Assembly: GCF_051014685.1 (NCBI RefSeq) | Contig: NW_027479439.1 | Coordinates: forward strand, 1-64,000 | Reading direction: 5' to 3' | DNA length: 64,000 nt | From: Ptiloglossa arizonensis | Lineage: Eukaryota; Arthropoda; Insecta; Hymenoptera; Colletidae | Shown here: piece after piece, positions 22,395-35,934 of the stretch | How positions within the stretch are numbered: position 1 is the first letter of the stretch | Layout of the letters: each line of letters opens with the position of its first letter | The notes under the pieces: generated by a model | The model's input: the letters and a program-made list of their open reading frames with translations, nothing else | Told to the model about the DNA's origin: nothing | The model's database searches: none | Made by a program: the position numbers and the translations under genes

Positions 22395-25300
22395 TTCGTT
22401 TCGAGCATCAGAACTGCGAAAATTTTGTGTTTCTCAAGTGTTTCATACTTCCAAACTGCCATATCTCGCGAACGGATTGACCAATCCGCAAAATTTCTGT
22501 TGCATCAGAAAGTAGAAACTAGCCCCATTACAACGGTATGAGTAGTTTTCCCCTAGACCGTTCTAGTTATTCGTTTCGAGTATCAGAACTGCGAAAATTT
22601 GGAGTTTCTCAAGCGTTTCTTACACCAAAACTGCCATATCTCGCGAACGGAGCGACCAATCCGAAAAGTTTCTGTTGCATCTGAAAGTAGAAACTCGCCC
22701 GATTACAACGGTATGCGTACTTTTCCCCTAGGCCGTTCTAGTTATTCGTTTCGAGCATCAGAACTGCGAAAATTTTGAGTTTCTCAAGCGTTTCTTACCT
22801 CCAAACTGCCATATCTCGCGAACGGATTGACCAATCCGCAAAATTTCTGTTGCATCTGAAAGTAGAAACTCGCCCGATTACAACGGTATGCGTACTTTTC
22901 CACTAGGCCGTTCTAGTTATTCGTTTCGAGCATCAGAACTGCGAAAACTTTGAGTTTCTCAAGCGTTTCATACCTCCAAACTGCCATATCTCGCGAACGG
23001 ATCGACCAATCCGCAAAATTTCTGTTGCATCTGAAAGTAGAAACTCGCCCGATTACAACGGTATGCGTACCTTTCCCCTAGGCCGTTGTAGTTATTCGTT
23101 TCGAGCATGAGAACTGCGAAAATTTTGGGTTTCTCAAGCGTTGCTTACATCCAAACTGCCATATCTCGCGAACGGATTGTCCAATCCGCAAAATTTCTGT
23201 TGCATCTGAAAGTAGAAACTCGCCGGATTACAACGGTATGCGTACTTTTCCCCTAGGCCGTTCTAGTTATTCGTTTCGAGCATCAGAACTGCGAAAATTT
23301 TGAGTTTCTCAAGCGTTTCTTACCTCCAAACTGCCATATCTCGCGAACGGAATGACCAATCCGCAAAATTGCTGTTGCATCTGAAAGTAGAAACTCGCCC
23401 GATTACAACGGTATGCGTACTTTTCCACTAGGCCGTTCTAGTTAATCGTTTCGAGCATCAGAACTGCGAAAATTTGAGTTTCTCAAGCGTTTCTTACTTC
23501 CAACCTGCCATATCTCGCGAACGGATTGACCAATCCGCAAAATTTCTGATGCATCTGAAAGTAGAAACTCGCCCGATTGCAACGGTATGCGTACTTTTCC
23601 CCTAGGCCGCTCTAGTTATTCGTTTCGAGCATCAGAACTGCGAAAATTTTGTGTTTCTCAAGTGTTTCATACTTCCAAACTGCCATATCTCGCGAACGGA
23701 TTGACCAATCCGCAAAATTTCTGTTGCATCAGAAAGTAGAAACTAGCCCCATTACAACGGTATGAGTAGTTTTCCCCTAGACCGTTCTAGTTATTCGTTT
23801 CGAGTATCAGAACTGCGAAAATTTGGAGTTTCTCAAGCGTTTCTTACACCAAAACTGCCATATCTCGCGAACGGAGCGACCAATCCGCAAAATTTCTGTT
23901 GCATCTGAAAGTAGAAACTCGCCCGATTACAACGGTATGCGTACCTTTCCCCTAGGCCGTTGTAGTTATTCGTTTCGAGCATGAGAACTGCGAAAATTTT
24001 GGGTTTCTCAAGCGTTGCTTACATCCAAACTGCCATATCTCGCGAACGGATTGTCCAATCCGCAAAATTTCTGTTGCATCTGAAAGTAGAAACTCGCCCG
24101 ATTACAACGGTATGCGTACTTTTCCCTAGGCCGTTCTAGTTATTCGTTTCGAGCATCAGAACTGCGAAAATTTTGAGTTTCTCAAGCGTTTCTTACATCC
24201 AAACTGCCATATCTCGCGAACGGATTGACCAATCCGCAAAATTGCTGTTGCATCTGAAAGTAGAAACTCGCCCGATTACAACGGTATGCGTACTTTTCCA
24301 CTAGGTCGTTCTAGTTAATCGTTTCGAGCATCAGAACTGCGAAAATTTTGAGTTTCTCAAGCGTTTCTTACTTCCAACCTGCCATATCTCGCGAACGGAT
24401 TGACCAATCCGCAAAATTTCTGATGCATCTGAAAGTAGAAACTCGCCCGATTGCAACGGTATGCGTACTTTTCCCCTAGGCCGCTCTAGTTATTCGTTTC
24501 GAGCATCAGAACTGCGAAAATTTTGTGTTTCTCAAGTGTTTCATACTTCCAAACTGCCATATCTCGCGAACGGATTGACCAATCCGCAAAATTTCTGTTG
24601 CATCAGAAAGTAGAAACTAGCCCCATTACAACGGTATGAGTAGTTTTCCCCTAGACCGTTCTAGTTATTCGTTTCGAGTATCAGAACTGCGAAAATTTGG
24701 AGTTTCTCAAGCGTTTCTTACACCAAAACTGCCATATCTCGCGAACGGAGCGACCAATCCGAAAAGTTTCTGTTGCATCTGAAAGTAGAAACTCGCCGAT
24801 TACAACGGTATGCGTACTTTTCCCCTAGACCGTTCTAGTTATGCTTGTCGAGCATCAGAACTGCGAAAACTTTGAGTTTCTCAAGCGTTTCATACCTCCA
24901 AACTGCCATATCTCGCGAACGGATCGACCAATCCGCAAAATTTCTGTTGCATCTGAAAGTAGAAACTCGCCCGATTACAACGGTATGCGTACCTTTCCCC
25001 TAGGCCGTTGTAGTTATTCGTTTCGAGCATGAGAACTGCGAAAATTTTGGGTTTCTCAAGCGTTACTTACATCCAAACTGCCATATCTCGCGAACGGATC
25101 GACCAATCCGCAAAATTTCTGTTGCATCTGAAAGTAGAAACTCGCCCGATTACAACGATATGCGTACCTTTCCCCTAGGGCGTTGTAGTTATTCGTTTCG
25201 AGCATGAGAACTGCGAAAATTTTGGGTTTCACAAGCGTTGCTTACATCCAAACTGCCATATCTCGCGAACGGATTGTCCAATCCGCAAAATTTCTGTTGC

Positions 25301-25505
25301 ATCTGAAAGTAGAAACTCGCCCGATTACAACGGTATGCGTACTTTTCCCCTAGGCCGTTCTAGTTATTCGTTTCGAGCATCAGAACTGTGAAAATTTTGA
25401 GTTTCTCAAGCGTTTCTTACATACAAACTCCCATATCTCGCGAACGGATTGACCAATCCGCAAAATTTCTGTTGCATCTGAAAGTAGAAACTCGCCCGAT
25501 TACAA
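22395..25505 (+). repeat. 26-monomer repeat, copy 1 (matched part 3.1 kb)
   Basis: It matches 26,940-30,050 at 4,545-4,548 bp, which is 26 monomers less a few single-base deletions. Shared landmarks are CCTTTCCCC/GTTGTAG near 23,944 and 28,490, CACTAGGTCGTTC near 24,300 and 28,850, GCGTTACTTAC near 25,060 and 29,608, and ACGATATGCG with AGGGCGTTG near 25,155 and 29,703. Copy-specific one-base deletions occur near 23,472, 24,123 and 24,796. TTTCACAAGCG near 25,230 is private. Confidence 0.8.
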
Positions 25506-26939
25506 CGGTATGCGTACTTTTCCCCTAGGCCGTTCTAGTTATTCGTTTCGAGCATCAGAACTGCGAAAATTTTGAGTTTCTCAAGCGTTTCATACCTCCA
25601 AACTGCCATATCTCGCGAACGGATCGACCAATCCGCAAAATTTCTGTTGCATCTGAAAGTAGAATCTCGCCCGATTACAACGGTATGCGTACCTTTCCCC
25701 TAGGCCGTTGTAGTTATTCGTTTCGAGCATGAGAACTGCGAAAATTTTGGGTTTCTCAAGCGTTGCTTACATCCAAACTGCCATATCTCGCGAACGGATT
25801 GTCCAATCCGCAAAATTTCTGTTGCATCTGAAAGTAGAAACTCGCCGGATTACAACGGTATGCGTACTTTTCCACTAGGCCGTTCTAGTTATTCGTTTCG
25901 AGCATCAGAACTGTGAAAATTTTGAGTTTCTCAAGCGTTTCTTACATACAAACTCCCATATCTCGCGAACGGATTGACCAATCCGCAAAATTTCTGTTGC
26001 ATCTGAAAGTAGAAACTCGCCCGATTACAACGGTATGCGTACTTTTCCCCTAGGCCGTTCTAGTTATTCGTTTCGAGCATCAGAACTGCGAAAATTTTGA
26101 GTTTCTCAAGCGTTTCTTACCTCCAAACTGCCATATCTCGCGAACGGATTGACCAATCCGCAAAATTTCTGTTGCATCTGAAAGTAGAAACTCGCCCGAT
26201 TACAACGGTATGCGTACTTTTCCCCTAGACCGTTCTAGTTATGCTTGTCGAGCATCAGAACTGCGAAAACTTTGAGTTTCTCAAGCGTTTCATACCTCCA
26301 AACTGCCATATCTCGCGAACGGATCGACCAATCCGCAAAATTTCTGTTGCATCTGAAAGTAGAAACTCGCCCGATTACAACGGTATGCGTACCTTTCCCC
26401 TAGGCCGTTGTAGTTATTCGTTTCGAGCATGAGAACTGCGAAATTTTGGGTTTCTCAAGCGTTGCTTACATCCAAACTGCCATATCTCGCGAACGGATTG
26501 TCCAATCCGCAAAATTTCTGTTGCATCTGAAAGTAGAAACTCGCCCGATTACAACGGTATGCGTACTTTTCCCCTAGGCCGTTCTAGTTATTCGTTTCGA
26601 GCATCAGAACTGCGAAAATTTTGAGTTTCTCAAGCGTTTCTTACCTCCAAACTGCCATATCTCGCGAACGGAATGACCAATCCGCAAAATTGCTGTTGCA
26701 TCTGAAAGTAGAAACTCGCCCAATTACAACGGTATGCGTACTTTTCCACTAGGCCGTTCTAGTTAATCGTTTCGAGCATCAGAACTGCGAAAATTTTGAG
26801 TTTCTCAAGCGTTTCTTACTTCCAACCTGCCATATCTCGCGAACGGATTGACCAATCCGCAAAATTTCTGATGCATCTGAAAGTAGAAACTCGCCCGATT
26901 GCAACGGTATGCGTACTTTTCCCCTAGGCCGCTCTAGTT
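25506..26939 (+). repeat. Linker block related to ~31.45-32.88 kb
   Basis: Between the two copies of the 26-monomer repeat the class order is CATACC/GAATCTCGCC, CATGAG/CGCCGGATT, CTGTG/ACATACAAAC, CTGCG, TTATGCTTG, CATGAG, GAATGACC, TTAATCG. The same order is found from about 31,450 to 32,880, a shift of about 5,948 bp (34 monomers less two one-base deletions). One deletion lies near 26,441 (GCGAAATTTTGGG). CGCCCAATTAC near 26,720 is private to this copy. Confidence 0.6.
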
Positions 26940-29900
26940 ATTCGTTTCGAGCATCAGAACTGCGAAATTTTGTGTTTCTCAAGTGTTTCATACTTCCAAA
27001 CTGCCATATCTCGCGAACGGATTGACCAATCCGCAAAATTTCTGTTGCATCAGAAAGTAGAAACTAGCCCCATTACAACGGTATGAGTAGTTTTCCCCTA
27101 GACCGTTCTAGTTATTCGTTTCGAGTATCAGAACTGCGAAAATTTGGAGTTTCTCAAGCGTTTCTTACACCAAAACTGCCATATCTCGCGAACGGAGCGA
27201 CCAATCCGAAAAGTTTCTGTTGCATCTGAAAGTAGAAACTCGCCCGATTACAACGGTATGCGTACTTTTCCCCTAGGCCGTTCTAGTTATTCGTTTCGAG
27301 CATCAGAACTGCGAAAATTTTGAGTTTCTCAAGCGTTTCTTACCTCCAAACTGCCATATCTCGCGAACGGATTGACCAATCCGCAAAATTTCTGTTGCAT
27401 CTGAAAGTAGAAACTCGCCCGATTACAACGGTATGCGTACTTTTCCACTAGGCCGTTCTAGTTATTCGTTTCGAGCATCAGAACTGCGAAAACTTTGAGT
27501 TTCTCAAGCGTTTCATACCTCCAAACTGCCATATCTCGCGAACGGATCGACCAATCCGCAAAATTTCTGTTGCATCTGAAAGTAGAAACTCGCCCGATTA
27601 CAACGGTATGCGTACCTTTCCCCTAGGCCGTTGTAGTTATTCGTTTCGAGCATGAGAACTGCGAAAATTTTGGGTTTCTCAAGCGTTGCTTACATCCAAA
27701 CTGCCATATCTCGCGAACGGATTGTCCAATCCGCAAAATTTCTGTTGCATCTGAAAGTAGAAACTCGCCGGATTACAACGGTATGCGTACTTTTCCCCTA
27801 GGCCGTTCTAGTTATTCGTTTCGAGCATCAGAACTGCGAAAATTTTGAGTTTCTCAAGCGTTTCTTACCTCCAAACTGCCATATCTCGCGAACGGAATGA
27901 CCAATCCGCAAAATTGCTGTTGCATCTGAAAGTAGAAACTCGCCCGATTACAACGGTATGCGTACTTTTCCACTAGGCCGTTCTAGTTAATCGTTTCGAG
28001 CATCAGAACTGCGAAAATTTTGAGTTTCTCAAGCGTTTCTTACTTCCAACCTGCCATATCTCGCGAACGGATTGACCAATCCGCAAAATTTCTGATGCAT
28101 CTGAAAGTAGAAACTCGCCCGATTGCAACGGTATGCGTACTTTTCCCCTAGGCCGCTCTAGTTATTCGTTTCGAGCATCAGAACTGCGAAAATTTTGTGT
28201 TTCTCAAGTGTTTCATACTTCCAAACTGCCATATCTCGCGAACGGATTGACCAATCCGCAAAATTTCTGTTGCATCAGAAAGTAGAAACTAGCCCCATTA
28301 CAAAGGTATGAGTAGTTTTCCCCTAGACCGTTCTAGTTATTCGTTTCGAGTATCAGAACTGCGAAAATTTGGAGTTTCTCAAGCGTTTCTTACACCAAAA
28401 CTGCCATATCTCGCGAACGGAGCGACCAATCCGCAAAATTTCTGTTGCATCTGAAAGTAGAAACTCGCCCGATTACAACGGTATGCGTACCTTTCCCCTA
28501 GGCCGTTGTAGTTATTCGTTTCGAGCATGAGAACTGCGAAAATTTTGGGTTTCTCAAGCGTTGCTTACATCCAAACTGCCATATCTCGCGAACGGATTGT
28601 CCAATCCGCAAAATTTCTGTTGCATCTGAAAGTAGAAACTCGCCCGATTACAACGGTATGCGTACTTTTCCCCTAGGCCGTTCTAGTTATTCGTTTCGAG
28701 CATCAGAACTGCGAAAATTTTGAGTTTCTCAAGCGTTTCTTACATCCAAACTGCCATATCTCGCGAACGGATTGACCAATCCGCAAAATTGCTGTTGCAT
28801 CTGAAAGTAGAAACTCGCCCGATTACAACGGTATGCGTACTTTTCCACTAGGTCGTTCTAGTTAATCGTTTCGAGCATCAGAACTGCGAAAATTTTGAGT
28901 TTCTCAAGCGTTTCTTACTTCCAACCTGCCATATCTCGCGAACGGATTGACCAATCCGCAAAATTTCTGATGCATCTGAAAGTAGAAACTCGCCCGATTG
29001 CAACGGTATGCGTACTTTTCCCCTAGGCCGCTCTAGTTATTCGTTTCGAGCATCAGAACTGCGAAAATTTTGTGTTTCTCAAGTGTTTCATACTTCCAAA
29101 CTGCCATATCTCGCGAACGGATTGACCAATCCGCAAAATTTCTGTTGCATCAGAAAGTAGAAACTAGCCCCATTACAACGGTATGAGTAGTTTTCCCCTA
29201 GACCGTTCTAGTTATTCGTTTCGAGTATCAGAACTGCGAAAATTTGGAGTTTCTCAAGCGTTTCTTACACCAAAACTGCCATATCTCGCGAACGGAGCGA
29301 CCAATCCGAAAAGTTTCTGTTGCATCTGAAAGTAGAAACTCGCCCGATTACAACGGTATGCGTACTTTTCCCCTAGACCGTTCTAGTTATGCTTGTCGAG
29401 CATCAGAACTGCGAAAACTTTGAGTTTCTCAAGCGTTTCATACCTCCAAACTGCCATATCTCGCGAACGGATCGACCAATCCGCAAAATTTCTGTTGCAT
29501 CTGAAAGTAGAAACTCGCCCGATTACAACGGTATGCGTACCTTTCCCCTAGGCCGTTGTAGTTATTCGTTTCGAGCATGAGAACTGCGAAAATTTTGGGT
29601 TTCTCAAGCGTTACTTACATCCAAACTGCCATATCTCGCGAACGGATCGACCAATCCGCAAAATTTCTGTTGCATCTGAAAGTAGAAACTCGCCCGATTA
29701 CAACGATATGCGTACCTTTCCCCTAGGGCGTTGTAGTTATTCGTTTCGAGCATGAGAACTGCGAAAATTTTGGGTTTCTCAAGCGTTGCTTACATCCAAA
29801 CTGCCATATCTCGCGAACGGATTGTCCATCCGCAAAATTTCTGTTGCATCTGAAAGTAGAAACTCGCCCGATTACAACGGTATGCGTACTTTTCCCCTAG

Positions 29901-30050
29901 GCCGTTCTAGTTATTCGTTTCGAGCATCAGAACTGTGAAAATTTTGAGTTTCTCAAGCGTTTCTTACATACAAACTCCCATATCTCGCGAACGGATTGAC
30001 CAATCCGCAAAATTTCTGTTGCATCTGAAAGTAGAAACTCGCCCGATTAC
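26940..30050 (+). repeat. 26-monomer repeat, copy 2 (matched part 3.1 kb)
   Basis: This is the partner of 22,395-25,505. It carries one-base deletions near 26,964 (GCGAAATTTTGTG) and 29,828 (GTCCATCCGC) that copy 1 lacks, and ACAAAGGTATGAG near 28,305 in place of ACAACGGTATGAG. Alignment at this shift ends near 30,050, just before an extra G near 30,076 (CACTAGGGCCG). Confidence 0.8.
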
Positions 30051-33000
30051 AACGGTATGCGTACTTTTCCACTAGGGCCGTTCTAGTTATTCGTTTCGAG
30101 CATCAGAACTGTGAAAATTTTGAGTTTCTCAAGCGTTTCTTACATACAAACTCCCATATCTCGCGAACGGATTGACCAATCCGCAAAATTTCTGTTGCAT
30201 CTGAAAGTAGAAACTCGCCCGATTACAACGGTATGCGTACTTTTCCACTAGGCCGTTCTAGTTAATCGTTTCGAGCATCAGAACTGCGAAAATTTTGAGT
30301 TTCTCAAGCGTTTCTTACTTCCAACCTGCCATATCTCGCGAACGGATTGACCAATCCGCAAAATTTCTGATGCATCTGAAAGTAGAAACTCGCCCGATTG
30401 CAACGGTATGCGTACTTTTCCCCTAGGCCGCTCTAGTTATTCGTTTCGAGCATCAGAACTGCGAAAATTTTGTGTTTCTCAAGTGTTTCATACTTCCAAA
30501 CTGCCATATCTCGCGAACGGATTGACCAATCCGCAAAATTTCTGTTGCATCAGAAAGTAGAAACTAGCCCCATTACAACGGTATGAGTAGTTTTCCCCTA
30601 GACCGTTCTAGTTATTCGTTTCGAGTATCAGAACTGCGAAAATTTGGAGTTTCTCAAGCGTTTCTTACACCAAAACTGCCATATCTCGCGAACGGAGCGA
30701 CCAATCCGAAAAGTTTCTGTTGCATCTGAAAGTAGAAACTCGCCCGATTACAACGGTATGCGTACTTTTCCCCTAGGCCGTTCTAGTTATTCGTTTCGAG
30801 CATCAGAACTGCGAAAATTTTGAGTTTCTCAAGCGTTTCTTACCTCCAAACTGCCATATCTCGCGAACGGATTGACCAATCCGCAAAATTTCTGTTGCAT
30901 CTGAAAGTAGAAACTCGCCCGATTACAACGGTATGCGTACTTTTCCCCTAGACCGTTCTAGTTATGCTTGTCGAGCATCAGAACTGCGAAAACTTTGAGT
31001 TTCTCAAGCGTTTCATACCTCCAAACTGCCATATCTCGCGAACGGATCGACCAATCCGCAAAATTTCTGTTGCATCTGAAAGTAGAAACTCGCCCGATTA
31101 CAACGGTATGCGTACCTTTCCCCTAGGCCGTTGTAGTTATTCGTTTCGAGCATGAGAACTGCGAAAATTTTGGGTTTCTCAAGCGTTGCTTACATCCAAA
31201 CTGCCATATCTCGCGAACGGATTGTCCAATCCGCAAAATTTCTGTTGCATCTGAAAGTAGAAACTCGCCCGATTACAACGGTATGCGTACTTTTCCCCTA
31301 GGCCGTTCTAGTTATTCGTTTCGAGCATCAGAACTGTGAAAATTTTGAGTTTCTCAAGCGTTTCTTACATACAAACTCCCATATCTCGCGAACGGATTGA
31401 CCAATCCGCAAAATTTCTGTTGCATCTGAAAGTAGAAACTCGCCCGATTACAACGGTATGCGTACTTTTCCCCTAGGCCGTTCTAGTTATTCGTTTCGAG
31501 CATCAGAACTGCGAAAATTTTGAGTTTCTCAAGCGTTTCATACCTCCAAACTGCCATATCTCGCGAACGGATCGACCAATCCGCAAAATTTCTGTTGCAT
31601 CTGAAAGTAGAATCTCGCCCGATTACAACGGTATGCGTACCTTTCCCCTAGGCCGTTGTAGTTATTCGTTTCGAGCATGAGAACTGCGAAAATTTTGGGT
31701 TTCTCAAGCGTTGCTTACATCCAAACTGCCATATCTCGCGAACGGATTGTCCAATCCGCAAAATTTCTGTTGCATCTGAAAGTAGAAACTCGCCGGATTA
31801 CAACGGTATGCGTACTTTTCCACTAGGCCGTTCTAGTTATTCGTTTCGAGCATCAGAACTGTGAAAATTTTGAGTTTCTCAAGCGTTTCTTACATACAAA
31901 CTCCCATATCTCGCGAACGGATTGACCAATCCGCAAAATTTCTGTTGCATCTGAAAGTAGAAACTCGCCCGATTACAACGGTATGCGTACTTTTCCCCTA
32001 GGCCGTTCTAGTTATTCGTTTCGAGCATCAGAACTGCGAAAATTTGGAGTTTCTCAAGCGTTTCTTACCTCCAAACTGCCATATCTCGCGAACGGATTGA
32101 CCAATCCGCAAAATTTCTGTTGCATCTGAAAGTAGAAACTCGCCCGATTACAACGGTATGCGTACTTTTCCCCTAGACCGTTCTAGTTATGCTTGTCGAG
32201 CATCAGAACTGCGAAAACTTTGAGTTTCTCAAGCGTTTCATACCTCCAAACTGCCATATCTCGCGAACGGATCGACCAATCCGCAAAATTTCTGTTGCAT
32301 CTGAAAGTAGAAACTCGCCCGATTACAACGGTATGCGTACCTTTCCCCTAGGCCGTTGTAGTTATTCGTTTCGAGCATGAGAACTGCGAAAATTTTGGGT
32401 TTCTCAAGCGTTGCTTACATCCAAACTGCCATATCTCGCGAACGGATTGTCCAATCCGCAAAATTTCTGTTGCATCTGAAAGTAGAAACTCGCCCGATTA
32501 CAACGGTATGCGTACTTTTCCCCTAGGCCGTTCTAGTTATTCGTTTCGAGCATCAGAACTGCGAAAATTTTGAGTTTCTCAAGCGTTTCTTACCTCCAAA
32601 CTGCCATATCTCGCGAACGGAATGACCAATCCGCAAAATTGCTGTTGCATCTGAAAGTAGAAACTCGCCCGATTACAACGGTATGCGTACTTTTCCACTA
32701 GGCCGTTCTAGTTAATCGTTTCGAGCATCAGAACTGCGAAAATTTTGAGTTTCTCAAGCGTTTCTTACTTCCAACCTGCCATATCTCGCGAACGGATTGA
32801 CCAATCCGCAAAATTTCTGATGCATCTGAAAGTAGAAACTCGCCCGATTGCAACGGTATGCGTACTTTTCCCCTAGGCCGCTCTAGTTATTCGTTTCGAG
32901 CATCAGAACTGCGAAAATTTTGTGTTTCTCAAGTGTTTCATACTTCCAAACTGCCATATCTCGCGAACGGATTGACCAATCCGCAAAATTTCTGTTGCAT

Positions 33001-33329
33001 CAGAAAGTAGAAACTAGCCCCATTACAACGGTATGAGTAGTTTTCCCCTAGACCGTTCTAGTTATTCGTTTCGAGTATCAGAACTGCGAAAATTTGGAGT
33101 TTCTCAAGCGTTTCTTACACCAAAACTGCCATATCTCGCGAACGGAGCGACCAATCCGAAAAGTTTCTGTTGCATCTGAAAGTAGAAACTCGCCCGATTA
33201 CAACGGTATGCGTACTTTTCCCCTAGGCCGTTCTAGTTATTCGTTTCGAGCATCAGAACTGCGAAAATTTTGAGTTTCTCAAGCGTTTCATACTTCCAAA
33301 CTGCCATATCTCGCGAACGGATCGACCAA
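30051..33329 (+). repeat. Rearranged satellite between the 26-mer and 7-mer repeats
   Basis: It is ordinary monomer sequence in the usual classes: CTGTG, TTAATCG, GCCGCTC/TTTTGTG, the CCCCATTAC/GAGCGACC pair at about 30,565-30,710, and TTATGCTTG junctions at 30,964 and 32,189. About 31,450-33,180 repeats the class order of 25,505-27,240. A monomer near 32,040 combines an AATTTGGAG centre, elsewhere confined to the GAGCGACC class, with ordinary CTTACCTCC and GATTGACC, and looks like a product of local conversion. Nothing other than satellite is present. Confidence 0.6.
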
Positions 33330-35865
33330 TCCGCAAAATTTCTGTTGCATCTGAAAGTAGAAACTCGCCCGATTACAACGGTATGCGTACCTTTCCCCTA
33401 GGCCGTTGTAGTTATTCGTTTCGAGCATGAGAACTGCGAAAATTTTGGGTTTCTCAAGCGTTGCTTACATCCAAACAGCCATATCTCGCGAACGGATTGT
33501 CCAATCCGCAAAATTTCTGTTGCATCTGAAAGTAGAAACTCGCCCGATTACAACGGTATGCGTACTTTTCCCCTAGGCCGTTCTAGTTATTCGTTTCGAG
33601 CATCAGAACTGCGAAAATTTTGAGTTTCTCAAGCGTTTCTTACATCCAAACTGCCATATCTCGCGAACGGATTGACCAATCCGCAAAATTGCTGTTGCAT
33701 CTGAAAGTAGAAACTCGCCCGATTGCAACGGTATGCGTACTTTTCCACTAGGCCGTTCTAGTTAATCGTTTCGAGCATCAGAACTGCGAAAATTTTGAGT
33801 TTCTCAAGCGTTTCTTACTTCCAACCTGCCATATCTCGCGAACGGATTGACCAATCCGCAAAATTTCTGATGCATCTGAAAGTAGAAACTCGCCCGATTG
33901 CAACGGTATGCGTACTTTTCCCCTAGGCCGCTCTAGTTATTCGTTTCGAGCATCAGAACTGCGAAAATTTTGTGTTTCTCAAGTGTTTCATACTTCCAAA
34001 CTGCCATATCTCGCGAACGGATTGACCAATCCGCAAAATTTCTGTTGCATCAGAAAGTAGAAACTAGCCCCATTACAACGGTATGAGTAGTTTTCCCCTA
34101 GACCGTTCTAGTTATTCGTTTCGAGTATCAGAACTGCGAAAATTTGGAGTTTCTCAAGCGTTTCTTACACCAAAACTGCCATATCTCGCGAACGGAGCGA
34201 CCAATCCGAAAAGTTTCTGTTGCATCTGAAAGTAGAAACTCGCCCGATTACAACGGTATGCGTACTTTTCCCCTAGGCCGTTCTAGTTATTCGTTTCGAG
34301 CATGAGAACTGCGAAAATTTTGGGTTTCTCAAGCGTTGCTTACCTCCAAACTGCCATATCTCGCGAACGGATTGTCCAATCCGCAAAATTTCTGTTGCAT
34401 CTGAAAGTAGAAACTCGCCCGATTACAACGGTATGCGTACTTTTCCCCTAGGCCGTTCTAGTTATTCGTTTCGAGAATCAGAACTGCGAAAATGTTGAGT
34501 TTCTCAAGCGTGTCTTACCCACAAACTGCCATATCTCGCGAACGGATTGACCAATCCGCAAAATTTCTGTTGCATCTGAAAGTAGAAACTCGCCCGATTA
34601 CAACGGTATGCGTACCTTTCCCCTAGGCCGTTGTAGTTATTCGTTTCGAGCATGAGAACTGCGAAAATTTTGGGTTTCTCAAGCGTTGCTTACATCCAAA
34701 CTGCCATATCTCGCGAACGGATTGTCCAATCCGCAAAATTTCTGTTGCATCTGAAAGTAGAAACTCGCCCGATTACAACGGTATGCGTACTTTTCCCCTA
34801 GGCCGTTCTAGTTATTCGTTTCGAGCATCAGAACTGCGAAAATTTTGAGTTTCTCAAGCGTTTCTTACATCCAAACTGCCATATCTCGCGAACGGATTGA
34901 CCAATCCGCAAAATTGCTGTTGCATCTGAAAGTAGAAACTCGCCCGATTACAACGGTATGCGTACTTTTCCACTAGGCCGTTCTAGTTAATCGTTTCGAG
35001 CATCAGAACTGCGAAAATTTTGAGTTTCTCAAGCGTTTCTTACTTCCAACCTGCCATATCTCGCGAACGGATTGACCAATCCGCAAAATTTCTGATGCAT
35101 CTGAAAGTAGAAACTCGCCCGATTGCAACGGTATGCGTACTTTTCCCCTAGGCCGCTCTAGTTATTCGTTTCGAGCATCAGAACTGCGAAAATTTTGTGT
35201 TTCTGAAGTGTTTCATACTTCCAAACTGCCATATCTCGCGAACGGATTGACCAATCCGCAAAATTTCTGTTGCATCAGAAAGTAGAAACTAGCCCCATTA
35301 CAACGGTATGAGTAGTTTTCCCCTAGACCGTTCTAGTTATTCGTTTCGAGTATCAGAACTGCGAAAATTTGGAGTTTCTCAAGCGTTTCTTACACCAAAA
35401 CTGCCATATCTCGCGAACGGAGCGACCAATCCGAAAAGTTTCTGTTGCATCTGAAAGTAGAAACTCGCCCGATTACAACGGTATGCGTACTTTTCCCCTA
35501 GGCCGTTCTAGTTATTCGTTTCGAGCATGAGAACTGCGAAAATTTTGGGTTTCTCAAGCGTTGCTTACCTCCAAACTGCCATATCTCGCGAACGGATTGT
35601 CCAATCCGCAAAATTTCTGTTGCATCTGAAAGTAGAAACTCGCCCGATTACAACGGTATGCGTACTTTTCCCCTAGGCCGTTCTAGTTATTCGTTTCGAG
35701 AATCAGAACTGCGAAAATGTTGAGTTTCTCAAGCGTGTCTTACCCACAAACTGCCATATCTCGCGAACGGATTGACCAATCCGCAAAATTTCTGTTGCAT
35801 CTGAAAGTAGAAACTCGCCCGATTACAACGGTATGCGTACCTTTCCCCTAGGCCGTTGTAGTTAT
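33330..35865 (+). repeat. 7-monomer (1,225 bp) tandem duplication
   Basis: About 33,330-34,640 aligns with 34,555-35,865 at 1,225 bp (7 monomers). Shared rare variants include the TCGAGAATCAG/ATGTTGAG/CGTGTCTTACC monomer at about 34,471 and 35,696, and the CCCCATTAC/GAGCGACC pair at about 34,070 and 35,293. Private changes are AAACAGCCATA near 33,475, GATTGCAACGG near 33,722 and TTTCTGAAGTG near 35,203. Confidence 0.75.
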
Positions 35866-35934
35866 TCGTTTCGAGCATCAGAACTGCGAAAATGTTGAGT
35901 TTCTCAAGCGTTTCTTACCTACAAACTGCCATAT

